Assembly (NCBI GenBank): GCA_020444175.1
Contig: JAHLLM010000047.1
Location: forward strand, 1-40,791
Length of the DNA stretch: 40,791 nucleotides
Direction: 5' to 3'
From: Desulfobulbaceae bacterium
GTDB lineage: Bacteria; Desulfobacterota; Desulfobulbia; Desulfobulbales; SURF-16
Below the pieces are notes generated by a model, which was not told where the DNA came from, ran no database searches, and saw only the letters and a program-made list of their open reading frames with translations. The position numbers and the translations under genes were made by a program. How positions within the stretch are numbered: the stretch's first letter is position 1; every line of letters begins with the position of its first letter. Shown here in pieces: positions 7,629 through 16,118 of the stretch.

Positions 7629-9401
7629 TTACTCAATACTTGTCAGCATTTCGTCGATAATTGACAGGCCTCCCTGCCAGAAGGATGTGTCATTTAAATC
7701 CACTCCAAAGGGCTGGAGCAGTTCATAAGGGGAAAGACTGCCACCCTGGGTCAGGAGATTGATATATTTGGGGACGAAATCATCTCCTTCTGTCTTATAA
7801 AGCTTGTAAAGGGCCAGGACAAGCAGCTCCCCGAAGGCGTACGAGTAAACATATCCGGGGGAATGGAGGAAATGCGGGATATAGGACCACCATATCTTAT
7901 AGTTGTCAGAGAGCTGCACCGAATCGTCAAACATCTCTTCCTGGGTGGAAATCCACAGTTCAGACATTTTTTCATCCGACAGTTCACCTGTATCCCTTCT
8001 GGCATTGTGAATAAGGTTTTCAAACCTGTTCATGGACACCTGGCGGAAGACAGTGGCAAAGATGGATTCCAGCTTCTGGCAGGTGAAGGCCTTGCGCTGG
8101 GCCGGATCCTGCATGGATTCAAGCTGATCATGGAAGATAAGGAGTTCTGCAAAAACAGAAGCAGTTTCGGCCAGGACAAGTGGGGTATTGCTGTTGAAAT
8201 ACCCTTGCTGGGAGGCCAGAAATTGATGTACGCCATGACCCAGTTCGTGGGCCACGGTGGAGACGTCTCTGACATTTCCCGTGTAATTTACCATGACATA
8301 TGGATGCACCTCCGGCACGCAGGGATGGGCAAAGGCCCCGCCACGCTTGCCGTCCATGACGGGAGCATGTATCCAGTTTCGATCAAAGAAGAAAGAGGCG
8401 ATTTCCGCCATCTTGGGTGAAAACTTGCGGAAACCGTTGAGAACCATATCCCGGCAGGTTTCCCAGTCAATCGCTTGGGAAGGCAGGTTCGGCAGCGGAG
8501 CATACCGGTCGTAATCCTTCAGGCTGTCAAGACCGAGCAGCTCTTTTTTGATCCGATAGTAACGCTGCACGATATCGTAACGGGAGGTTGTTGCCTCAAT
8601 CAGCACCTCAACGGTTTCATCCTCCAGCTCATTGGAGAGGTTCATGGAATTGACCCATGAAGGATAATGACGCAGGCGGTCGTCAATCATTTTGTCGGCA
8701 AGCAGGGTGTTGAATATATGGGTCAGGATATGAAGCTGACTTTGCAGTCCCTGGGTCAGGTCATCTGCAGCCTGCTTTCTCACCTCCCTGTCCGGGCTGT
8801 AAAGATCTGAAAGAACCTCTTCTTCAGTTCGTTTGTCTTTACCGAACTGCAGATGGCCAAGAACCTTCTCAAAAAGATTGGTCCAGCTTCCGGAACCCAC
8901 AGGAGAGATTTCAATGAGCAGGGTTTCTTCTTCCTGGGAAAGCATATGGGGGGCATATTTGCGTATGTTCTGCAGATAGTGGCGGAAATGGTCGGCTTCC
9001 TTGTCCCTCAGGATAGCCTCGGCAGTATCGCTGTCCATTTTGCTCCATTCCAGTTCAAAAAAAACGGTTTCCCTGGAAATGCGGCTGGCTGTCTCCTTGA
9101 TTTCCTGGAGAAAAGCCCCTGCCTCGGCATTTTTGATCTGGGTGGTGAAGTTTAAAAAGGCAAAGGTGGCAATCCTGCCGATAAATGAGGAAATTCTTTC
9201 AAGTCGTCTGACCGTGCGGGCCAGGGTTGCAGGCGACAGGGTGTCGAGTTTTCCGGCAAAAGATTCTTTGAGAAGAACCGCTTCTTCCTGGCAAAAGTCA
9301 ATATCGTCCTTAATGAGCGGGTCTTGGATTGACTCATAAAGATCCGTCAGATTCCAGGTTACGGGGGAGGTTCCGAGTTGTTCGTTTAAAGTGTCAGACA
9401 T
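7629..9401 (-). CDS. pepF: M3-family oligoendopeptidase F-type metallopeptidase
   Basis: This is a 590-residue zinc endopeptidase of family M3 (clade M3B). The catalytic HELGH is at residues 385-389 in VAHELGHGVHQF, followed about 25 residues later by the third zinc-ligand helix around LAETASVFAEL. The N-terminal half carries the helical channel typical of these enzymes, which hydrolyse oligopeptides in the cytoplasm. WNLTDLYESI near residue 16 is the usual M3B opening. The length is normal and the start is ATG at 9401. The AsmA-like gene follows after 9 bp. The upstream region is shared divergently with the topoisomerase gene. Confidence 0.95.
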   Translation of the reverse strand: MSDTLNEQLGTSPVTWNLTDLYESIQDPLIKDDIDFCQEEAVLLKESFAGKLDTLSPATLARTVRRLERISSFIGRIATFAFLNFTTQIKNAEAGAFLQEIKETASRISRETVFFELEWSKMDSDTAEAILRDKEADHFRHYLQNIRKYAPHMLSQEEETLLIEISPVGSGSWTNLFEKVLGHLQFGKDKRTEEEVLSDLYSPDREVRKQAADDLTQGLQSQLHILTHIFNTLLADKMIDDRLRHYPSWVNSMNLSNELEDETVEVLIEATTSRYDIVQRYYRIKKELLGLDSLKDYDRYAPLPNLPSQAIDWETCRDMVLNGFRKFSPKMAEIASFFFDRNWIHAPVMDGKRGGAFAHPCVPEVHPYVMVNYTGNVRDVSTVAHELGHGVHQFLASQQGYFNSNTPLVLAETASVFAELLIFHDQLESMQDPAQRKAFTCQKLESIFATVFRQVSMNRFENLIHNARRDTGELSDEKMSELWISTQEEMFDDSVQLSDNYKIWWSYIPHFLHSPGYVYSYAFGELLVLALYKLYKTEGDDFVPKYINLLTQGGSLSPYELLQPFGVDLNDTSFWQGGLSIIDEMLTSIE

Positions 9402-9810
9402 GTATTACTCCTGTCGGGCTAATCTGTTATGATGATTATGTTTTTTTCACAAAGACCGCGAAGGTGTAAAAAATGGAGATGATCATCCGGTAAATCAGTA
9501 TCTGTTATTTTATTTCGGAGTCTTCAAATATAAAATACGAAATCAGAATGCTTCGTGTTCTCTGTGCTCTTTGTGGTGAATAAACATTTTTTGCTGTTTG
9601 CAATATGTTCTGGGTTCTGGTTGTACTGTTAAGCAGTTACAAAAAAATACATTACCGCAACTAGTGGAAGAGGCAAAGAATTTTTTGAAAGAGAGAACTT
9701 CCTTTTTAAATAGTGTTGCAGCCATTCGTAAAGAACGATAGAGTGTTCGGGCTGAAAGGCCGGAATTTTTTTGTCGCTTCAATCAATCTTTACCTTTAGT
9801 ACACGATTTT
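9402..9810. other. Divergent intergenic region between pepF and the topoisomerase operon
   Basis: About 410 bp with no supported gene. It contains CACAAAG/GCGAAG-type short repeats (9449-9467 and, reversed, about 9545-9585) and a GTTCTGGGTTCTGG run near 9606. A 79-codon minus-strand frame is largely these repeats and was not accepted. Promoters for both flanking genes presumably lie here, but no clear -35/-10 pair was found. Confidence 0.5.
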
Positions 9811-11637
9811 ATGTCAGCAACAGCCTCCTACGATGAATCAAAAATAAAAACCCTCAGCTCCCTTGAACATATCCGCCTGCGCCCCGGTATGTATATCGGC
9901 CGGCTTGGTAATGGTTCTCATCCGGATGATGGTGTTTATATACTGCTCAAAGAAGTCATCGACAACGCTGTTGATGAGTTCATCATGGGTGCCGGCAAAA
10001 GAGTGGACATAAACATAGATGACTCAAGGCGGGTAAAAGTTCGCGACTTTGGTCGCGGCATTCCACTTGGCAAACTTGTTGAATGCGTTTCCGTTATCAA
10101 TACAGGGGCAAAATACAACACCGATGTTTTTCAGTTCTCGGTTGGCCTGAACGGTGTGGGAACCAAAGCCGTCAATGCCCTTTCCAGCGAATTTACCGTT
10201 ACCTCATTCAGGGAAGGACGTTTTGCCAGGGCTGTTTTTGCCGATGGTGTTCTTTCAGACCAGGATGAGGGAGAAACAACCGAAAAAAACGGCACCCTTG
10301 TTGAATTTTTTCCCGATGAGCGTCATTTTGCTGATTTCAGCTTTAATTTTGATTTTATCAGAAAAAGGCTATGGCGTTATGCCTATCTCAATGCCGGCCT
10401 CAAACTCAACTTTGACAATGAATGCTTTTATTCCTCCCAGGGACTGCTTGATCTCCTTGATAATGAAATAGAAGAAGAAAGCCGTCTGTATAAGCCCCTT
10501 TACTACAAGAATGATATCCTGGAATTTACCTTCTGTCATACTGACGGTTACGGAGAAAATTATTTTTCTTTTGTTAACGGGACCTACACAAATGAAGGAG
10601 GGACCCATCTTTCCGCGTTCAGGGAAGGAATCCTCAAAGGGGTCAATGAATTCACCGGCAAAAAATTTGTGGGAAACGATGTGCGTGAAGGTGTTGTCGG
10701 CGCCATTGCCTTTAAAGTAAAGGACCCGATTTTTGAGTCCCAGACAAAAAACAAGCTTGGGAACACGGAGATAAGGGCTACTATCGTTAATCGTGTAAAA
10801 GACTTTGTCTGCGATTTACTTTATAAGGAAAAGGACGTTGCCGAAACACTTATTCATAAGATTCAGCAGAATGAAAAAGTCCGCAAGGAACTGCAGCACG
10901 TTCGCAAAGAGGCCAAGGCCAAGGCCAAAAAAGTGGCAATACGGGTGCCCCAGCTCAAAGATTGCAAGTATCATCCCTCCAAAGAGCGCCCATCCACTTC
11001 CGGTCGGGAAAACATGCTGTTTATCACCGAGGGCCAGTCAGCATCCGGTTCCATTGTCAGCGCCCGTGATCCCATGACCCAGGCTGTTTTTTCCCTGAAG
11101 GGAAAACCGATGAATGTCTATGGCCATGCCATGCAGCTTCTCTATAAGAATGATGAAATGTATAATATGATGCGGGCCCTGAATATTGAAGAATCCGTGG
11201 GAGGTTTGCGCTATGACAAGGTCATTCTGGCAACCGATGCGGACGTTGACGGCCTGCATATCCGCAACCTGCTTCTGACTTTTTTCCTGACGTACTTTGA
11301 AAACCTTGTCAAGCGAGGACATGTCTATATCCTTGAGACACCCCTTTTCAGGGTGAGGAACAAAAAGGAAACAGTATACTGCTACACGGACAAGGAACGG
11401 TCTGCTGCCGAGAAAGCGCTTAAAGGGCGGGGCAAGGCAACAAAAAATGTTGAAATTACACGTTTCAAGGGACTCGGGGAGATTTCGCCCCCTGAGTTCA
11501 AACAGTTTATCGGCAAGAGCATGCGTCTCCAGCAGGTCAGTATCGACAAGTTGAGCGACGTTCCCAAGCTGCTTTCCTTTTACATGGGGAAAAATACGCC
11601 GATGCGCAAAGAATATATCATGAACCATTTGACCTGA
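9811..11637 (+). CDS. parE: Type IIA DNA topoisomerase, ATPase (B/ParE-like) subunit
   Basis: The 608-residue ATPase subunit cooperates with the following ParC-like protein to pass one DNA duplex through another. Visible are the GHKL ATP site (EVIDNAVDEF; later GLNGVGTKAVNAL), the transducer domain and the TOPRIM domain with ITEGQSASGSI (Glu407) and LATDADVDGLHI. The closing FKGLGEISPPEF block is also typical. The sequence style (TQAVFSLKGKPMNVYG) resembles the ParE branch best known from Bacteroidetes rather than E. coli GyrB. The Asp that follows Gly in the usual EGDSA motif is Gln409 here. The stop lies 10 bp before the parC-like ATG. It is probably a second type II enzyme in addition to gyrase, but without the rest of the genome a gyrase role cannot be excluded. 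Confidence 0.9.
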   Translation: MSATASYDESKIKTLSSLEHIRLRPGMYIGRLGNGSHPDDGVYILLKEVIDNAVDEFIMGAGKRVDINIDDSRRVKVRDFGRGIPLGKLVECVSVINTGAKYNTDVFQFSVGLNGVGTKAVNALSSEFTVTSFREGRFARAVFADGVLSDQDEGETTEKNGTLVEFFPDERHFADFSFNFDFIRKRLWRYAYLNAGLKLNFDNECFYSSQGLLDLLDNEIEEESRLYKPLYYKNDILEFTFCHTDGYGENYFSFVNGTYTNEGGTHLSAFREGILKGVNEFTGKKFVGNDVREGVVGAIAFKVKDPIFESQTKNKLGNTEIRATIVNRVKDFVCDLLYKEKDVAETLIHKIQQNEKVRKELQHVRKEAKAKAKKVAIRVPQLKDCKYHPSKERPSTSGRENMLFITEGQSASGSIVSARDPMTQAVFSLKGKPMNVYGHAMQLLYKNDEMYNMMRALNIEESVGGLRYDKVILATDADVDGLHIRNLLLTFFLTYFENLVKRGHVYILETPLFRVRNKKETVYCYTDKERSAAEKALKGRGKATKNVEITRFKGLGEISPPEFKQFIGKSMRLQQVSIDKLSDVPKLLSFYMGKNTPMRKEYIMNHLT

Positions 11638-11647
11638 TGAGTGGATT

Positions 11648-13627
11648 ATGAATATGAATACTCTGACAGATTACGGCTCCCTTCATCAGCTTTTTGATGA
11701 AAATTTCATGGACTATACGTCCTATGTTATCAAGGAGAGGGCAATTCCGGACGTCACGGACGGACTCAAGCCCGTGCAGCGCCGTATCATGCAGACCCTC
11801 TTTAACATGGATGACGGCCGCTATAACAAAGTTGCCAACGTTGTGGGCGAGACCATGAAGCTTCACCCCCACGGCGATCAGTCAATTTTTGCGGCCCTTG
11901 TCAATCTGGCCAACAAGGGTTTTCTCATTGATCGGCAGGGGAACTTCGGCAACATCTTCACAGGTGACGGGGCCTCGGCCGCCCGCTACATAGAATGCCG
12001 CTTAACGCCCCTGGCCAGGGAAATCCTGTTTAATAAAGACCTCACTGAGTTTGTCGATTCCTATGACGGGCGCATGCAGGAACCGGTTGTCCTGCCTGCC
12101 AAGCTGCCCCTGCTGTTGATGCAGGGTGCTGACGGCATCGCTGTGGGCATGGCCACGAAGATCCTGCCCCATAATTTCTGCGAGCTGCTTGAGGCACAGA
12201 AAAAAATACTACAAGATGAGCCCTTTGAAGTCTTTCCTGATTTTTTCCAGGGCGGACGTATGGATGTTTCCGGTTATAACGACGGCAACGGCAGGATCAA
12301 GTGCCGGGCCAGGATTGAAGAGATAAACGACAAGACCATCCATATTAAAGAAATTCCATATACAACGACAACCCAGTCGGTGATGGACAGCATCGAAAAG
12401 GCGGCTAAAACCGGTAAGATAAAGATTGTTTCCATCAACGACTATACGGCCGAAGAGGTTGAAATTGAGATCAAACTGGCCCGGGGCATCTATGCCCAGG
12501 AAACAATAAGCGCCCTGTATGCCTTTTCAGACTGCGAGGTTTCCATCAGTCCCAACCTGACGGTTATCCAGGACAACAGCCCCTGTAACATTTCCGTTTC
12601 CGATGTACTTCGCCACAACACGAAAAAACTTAAAGACGACCTTGAAAAAGAGCTGCTCATAGAGCTTGACCGTTTGCGGGAAAAACTCCATGCCCATCTG
12701 CTGGAGCAGATATTCATAGAAGAGCGTCTTTATAAACAGATTGAAGAGTGTGCAAACTATAAGCTTGTCGTTGATACGGTTAGAGACTCCCTCCTGCCTT
12801 ACAGGGACCAGCTGCTACGGGATGTAACAAAAGAAGATATAGAGCGGCTTCTTGAAATCCGTATCCGTCGCATATCACGCTATGATATTGCCAAGAAGCA
12901 GAAAGATATCAAGGAGATCAAGAAAAAGACACGGCAGGTGGAAAAGGACCTCAAGGATATGGTCGTTTTTACCCTGCGCTATCTTGACCGTCTCCTTCAA
13001 ACATATGGACCTCTTTATCCGAGAAGAACGGAAATAACGACCTTTTCCGAAGTGGAGGCCCGTAAGGTGGCTCTGTCGAATCTCACTGTCGGCTACCAGA
13101 AAGAGAACGGTTTCCTTGGGTATCAGGTCAAGACGGATTGCGACGTGTCTTTTGCCTGTTCGGAGTACGATAAGCTCCTTCTCATATTCAATACCGGCAA
13201 ATACAAGGTCATTAACGTTGCTGATAAAGTTTTTGTGGGTTCGGATATCTACTGGGTCGGCCCTATAGACGAGAAGCTTATTTTCAACGTAATCTACCGG
13301 GATGGCGCTGAGAGCATGAGCTATTTCAAACGCTTCAAGTGCCCCAAGTTTATCCTGGAAAAAGAGTACCCGCTTTTCGTTGAACACAAAAAGTCACTTA
13401 TCCAGTTCCTGTCACTGGGTGAGGAGGGCAAAGTACGGGTCTATTACAGACCGTCCAAAAGGGCCAAAAAGAATTACGAGGATTTTGAATTCAGTGATTT
13501 TCTGATTAAAAATGCGGCGGCAAAGGGAAAACGCGTTTCAACCAGGTTTGTGCGCAGGGTCAATGAACTTACTGAACAGAAGAAGGATGAGGACGAAGAC
13601 GGTCCGAAGGTTGTCCCATTGTTTTAA
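11648..13627 (+). CDS. parC: Type IIA DNA topoisomerase, cleavage (A/ParC-like) subunit
   Basis: The 659-residue DNA cleavage-religation subunit has the winged-helix entry IPDVTDGLKPVQRRIM (about 33-48), the HPHGD motif (73-77) and the catalytic tyrosine Tyr114 in AARYIECRLTPLA, which forms the covalent DNA link. The coiled-coil stretch around residues 330-440 is highly charged. The C-terminal region after about residue 480 is short and lacks a recognisable GyrA box, as in ParC-like proteins with a reduced pinwheel. At the positions matching E. coli GyrA Ser83 and Asp87 it has Gln78 and Ala82. Start ATG 11648 is used; ATG at 11654 is an alternative. It is cotranscribed with the ParE-like gene. 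Confidence 0.9.
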   Translation: MNMNTLTDYGSLHQLFDENFMDYTSYVIKERAIPDVTDGLKPVQRRIMQTLFNMDDGRYNKVANVVGETMKLHPHGDQSIFAALVNLANKGFLIDRQGNFGNIFTGDGASAARYIECRLTPLAREILFNKDLTEFVDSYDGRMQEPVVLPAKLPLLLMQGADGIAVGMATKILPHNFCELLEAQKKILQDEPFEVFPDFFQGGRMDVSGYNDGNGRIKCRARIEEINDKTIHIKEIPYTTTTQSVMDSIEKAAKTGKIKIVSINDYTAEEVEIEIKLARGIYAQETISALYAFSDCEVSISPNLTVIQDNSPCNISVSDVLRHNTKKLKDDLEKELLIELDRLREKLHAHLLEQIFIEERLYKQIEECANYKLVVDTVRDSLLPYRDQLLRDVTKEDIERLLEIRIRRISRYDIAKKQKDIKEIKKKTRQVEKDLKDMVVFTLRYLDRLLQTYGPLYPRRTEITTFSEVEARKVALSNLTVGYQKENGFLGYQVKTDCDVSFACSEYDKLLLIFNTGKYKVINVADKVFVGSDIYWVGPIDEKLIFNVIYRDGAESMSYFKRFKCPKFILEKEYPLFVEHKKSLIQFLSLGEEGKVRVYYRPSKRAKKNYEDFEFSDFLIKNAAAKGKRVSTRFVRRVNELTEQKKDEDEDGPKVVPLF

Positions 13628-13634
13628 AACAAAC

Positions 13635-13698
13635 GTTCTGGGTTTTGAGTTCAGGGTCATGAATGCTTCATTTCAACTCAGTGCTCAGTGCCCAGAAC
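13635..13698. terminator. Nested hairpin between convergent genes, possible bidirectional terminator
   Basis: Outer arms GTTCTGGG (13635-13642) and CCCAGAAC (13691-13698) and inner arms GAGTT (13647-13651) and AACTC (13675-13679) pair in one structure. It lies between the parC-like stop and the stop of the convergent PhnA-like gene. No long T-run follows, so terminator function is inferred from position. Confidence 0.4.
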
Positions 13699-14093
13699 TA
13701 TCCTTTCCCAACCCATTCCTCTATCTCGGGGCTGATATAGAGGTTGTCCAGAAGGGCGGAAGCCCACTCGCAGTCCTCTGCGGACAACGACCGGCAGAGG
13801 CGGACAGCCGCAACCTGCACAGGGGAAACATCACTCCAGATAATAGACTCCAGGAAACGCCAGCGCTGCTGGTCAAGATGACCCCCTTCAACGCCATGGC
13901 GGCATTCGCTGCAGACGAGGATGGCATGTTCTGAATCCGGTTCCTCCGGCAGAGGGGGAATTTCAACCGGTCTCAGGCTTTCCCCGGCCACCTCGCAGAG
14001 TTCACATTTTGAACCCGAACGCCGCACCAGAGTTTTGCCGAGCGATGCCACTGCATCCAGGCGGGCTTTATGGAGGTCATGTCCTCTTGACAT
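13698..14093 (-). CDS. PhnA-like zinc-ribbon domain protein
   Basis: The 131-residue product shows the layout of the PhnA-domain family seen in proteobacteria: a basic N-terminus, GSKCELCE with a CxxC pair, PPLPEEPDSEHAILVCSECR with the second CxxC, then the characteristic WRFLESIIWSDVSPVQVAAVRL segment and a C-terminal helix ending in EEWVGKG. The two CxxC pairs should bind one zinc. Despite the name, involvement of this family in phosphonate use is doubtful and its molecular role is unknown. It starts at 14093, 26 bp after the cyclophilin stop on the same strand, so the two may form a unit. Confidence 0.72.
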   Translation of the reverse strand: MSRGHDLHKARLDAVASLGKTLVRRSGSKCELCEVAGESLRPVEIPPLPEEPDSEHAILVCSECRHGVEGGHLDQQRWRFLESIIWSDVSPVQVAAVRLCRSLSAEDCEWASALLDNLYISPEIEEWVGKG

Positions 14094-14118
14094 TCTCTGG
14101 AGTCCTTTTTATCCGGGG

Positions 14119-14703
14119 TTATTTTTTCTCGTACACCTTGGTCATAACAACATCCGTTTTCGGAACATCGCGGTAGTAACCCGAGGTGCCGGTGGGGGTG
14201 GCGACTATTTTATCCACCACATCCATGCCGCCCACAACCTTGCCGAAAACCGCGTAGCCGAAGCCCGCGCTTGTTTTTCCTCTATGATCAAGACTGGCAT
14301 TAGCAGCGACATTGATAAAAAACTGACTGGTGGCGCTGTAGATATCCTGGGTACGAGCCATGGAAAGTGTGCCCCGTTTGTTTTTCAGGCCATTATCAGC
14401 TTCATTGACTATGGGGGAGTGCGTCTGCCTTTTTTTCATGCCCGGTTCAAAGCCGCCACCCTGTATAACAAAACCAGGGATGACGCGATGGAAAATGAGG
14501 CCGTTAAAAAAGCCTTCTTTGACATAGGTGCGGAAATTTGCGCAGGTTATTGGTGCCTTGTCGTCAAAAAGTTCTATGGTGATTGTGCCGAGGGTTGTCT
14601 CCATTGTAATGTTGTTTCCTTTATTTTGCGGCGCACTATCAGCTGCAAAAACAGTAACGGGTTGGCTCAGCAACAGAAAAAAAACCAGCAAACGATAAAT
14701 CAT
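14119..14703 (-). CDS. Secreted cyclophilin-type peptidyl-prolyl isomerase
   Basis: This cyclophilin catalyses cis-trans isomerisation of Xaa-Pro bonds. ATG at 14703 is chosen because GGAGGAAAG precedes it closely; the frame is open further upstream but without a ribosome binding site. The 194-residue product begins with a signal peptide (MIYRLLVFFLLLSQPVTVFA, cleavage likely after AFA-type VFA), so it should act in the periplasm. Family motifs are FHRVIPGFVIQGGGF, SQFFINVA and FGYAVFGKVVGGMDVVDKI. Metazoan-type tryptophan is absent, as in PpiA/PpiB. A second, cytosolic cyclophilin occurs at 19149-19679. Confidence 0.92.
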   Translation of the reverse strand: MIYRLLVFFLLLSQPVTVFAADSAPQNKGNNITMETTLGTITIELFDDKAPITCANFRTYVKEGFFNGLIFHRVIPGFVIQGGGFEPGMKKRQTHSPIVNEADNGLKNKRGTLSMARTQDIYSATSQFFINVAANASLDHRGKTSAGFGYAVFGKVVGGMDVVDKIVATPTGTSGYYRDVPKTDVVMTKVYEKK

Positions 14704-15026
14704 ATCTTTCCTCCAGGTGATTAAATTGGTATATCTTGTCCGCAAATGGACATTTTCTCCATACCCGGTTCACAGTTTTTTGACAACGTTTCCTTGCTTT
14801 GCTGCGATGTAACCTTGTCTCTGAGAATAGGTTTGATTTTTAGGGTGCCACAATATATAGTGTGTTAGAGTTGGATCGGCCGGTTTATCTGGTATGTTGC
14901 ATCCAGTGCCGATAACTGTTTTATTTAACAGTAAATAGTGAGTGTCTGTCCAGGATTTTTACGTGTCGGCGATGGTTAGTGTTTTAGGTAACCCCTCAAC
15001 AGATAAGTCTTTACGGAAATGAATTG
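14704..15026. other. Divergent intergenic region, no gene seen
   Basis: About 320 bp separate the secreted cyclophilin from the Bax-like gene transcribed the other way. There is no supported open frame, repeat copy or strong hairpin. It presumably contains two promoters, but none could be assigned with confidence. Confidence 0.5.
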
Positions 15027-16118
15027 ATGAAATCCCGTTTTCTTGCCCCAGCGACTTCATTGCAGGGAGTCATAAAATTTCTTGTTCCTGCTGAGGACGA
15101 TCCTCCTGAAAAAAAGATAATAGCCGTCAGTGGCGTTGTTTCTTTTGTCTGCCTCAGCCTGATTCTTATTCTTCTTAGCACCCGTCATACCCCGCAGGGA
15201 CAATCTGTTGAAGAAATGGCAGAAAAGTCAACTGCAGCCCCAGCCATTATGGCCAAAATGGAAGAGCGAGCCCATACGCTGCAGGTCAAATCAACGGCAG
15301 ACCTGCTTGAAAATCTACAGAATCGGGATCTCTGGGATATCGGCTCAGAAGAAACCGTGCAACCGGTTTTGTTTGCCAATTTCCCCCAGGACATGAAGAA
15401 ACTCGATGTTGAGACGCGCAAAAAGGCCTTTATCAATACCATGCTGCCGATCAGTCTCATTGCTCTGTCTGAAGTTGAAAACGAAAGGGAGCAACTGAGC
15501 GCTATCATCTCCAAATTTGATCTCGGCAATAATGAGCTCACTTTCGGTGAAACCGCAGACTGGCCGGATGGTATTTCAGATAAAGAAATAAAGCTTCTTG
15601 AACAGTTGACTGAAAAATACCGGACAAATTCCATTCCGGATCTTTTTGACAGAATCAATGTACTGCCGGTCAGCCTTATCCTTGCCCAGGGGGCAATAGA
15701 ATCATCCTGGGGAAGTTCACGGTTTGCGGCAAAGGGCAACAATCTCTTCGGTGTCTGGACCTGGGGTAAAAAGGGAATTGTGCCGTCCAGGCGCGCAAAA
15801 GGCTCAACCCATAAAATAGCTGTTTACGACTCCCTGCTGGCATCGGTGCGAGCCTATCTCCTTATACTGAACCGTCTTCCGGCCTATGCGAGTTTGAGAA
15901 AATTGCGCGTCGAGTCAGACAGCTCCCTTGCTCTGGCCGATGGGCTTCTCTACTACTCCCAGCGCCGTGGCGAATATATAAAAGATGTGAAGCGCATGAT
16001 AAAGAACAACGAGTTGCAAAAATTTGACAGCGTTAAACTCTCGGAAAATTATAAATGGGTTTCGCCTGATTCACTCCGACTTGTTTCTCTTGAAGGGGGA
16101 GATAATGCAAAGTTGTAA
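15027..16118 (+). CDS. Bax-like glucosaminidase-domain protein, membrane anchored
   Basis: The 363-residue protein has one hydrophobic segment (about residues 33-53, IIAVSGVVSFVCLSLILILL) that should anchor it with the bulk in the periplasm. The C-terminal half matches the Bax/glucosaminidase domain: LPVSLILAQGAIESSWGSSR with candidate catalytic Glu225, NNLFGVWTW, and YDSLLASVRAYLLILNRLPAY. Enzymes of this lysozyme-like fold cut the glycan strands of peptidoglycan. An ATG at 15027 directly follows an in-frame TTG. The downstream deacetylase overlaps its end by 14 bp, so translation of the two is probably coupled, which suggests a joint role in cell-wall or exopolysaccharide remodelling. Confidence 0.85.
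   Translation: MKSRFLAPATSLQGVIKFLVPAEDDPPEKKIIAVSGVVSFVCLSLILILLSTRHTPQGQSVEEMAEKSTAAPAIMAKMEERAHTLQVKSTADLLENLQNRDLWDIGSEETVQPVLFANFPQDMKKLDVETRKKAFINTMLPISLIALSEVENEREQLSAIISKFDLGNNELTFGETADWPDGISDKEIKLLEQLTEKYRTNSIPDLFDRINVLPVSLILAQGAIESSWGSSRFAAKGNNLFGVWTWGKKGIVPSRRAKGSTHKIAVYDSLLASVRAYLLILNRLPAYASLRKLRVESDSSLALADGLLYYSQRRGEYIKDVKRMIKNNELQKFDSVKLSENYKWVSPDSLRLVSLEGGDNAKL

Noticed and set aside
9543-9782. 79-codon minus-strand frame between pepF and the topoisomerase gene
   Set aside because: Its start-distal end (KEHREHE) is the translation of a common short CACAAAG-type repeat. There is no good ribosome binding site and no family signal.
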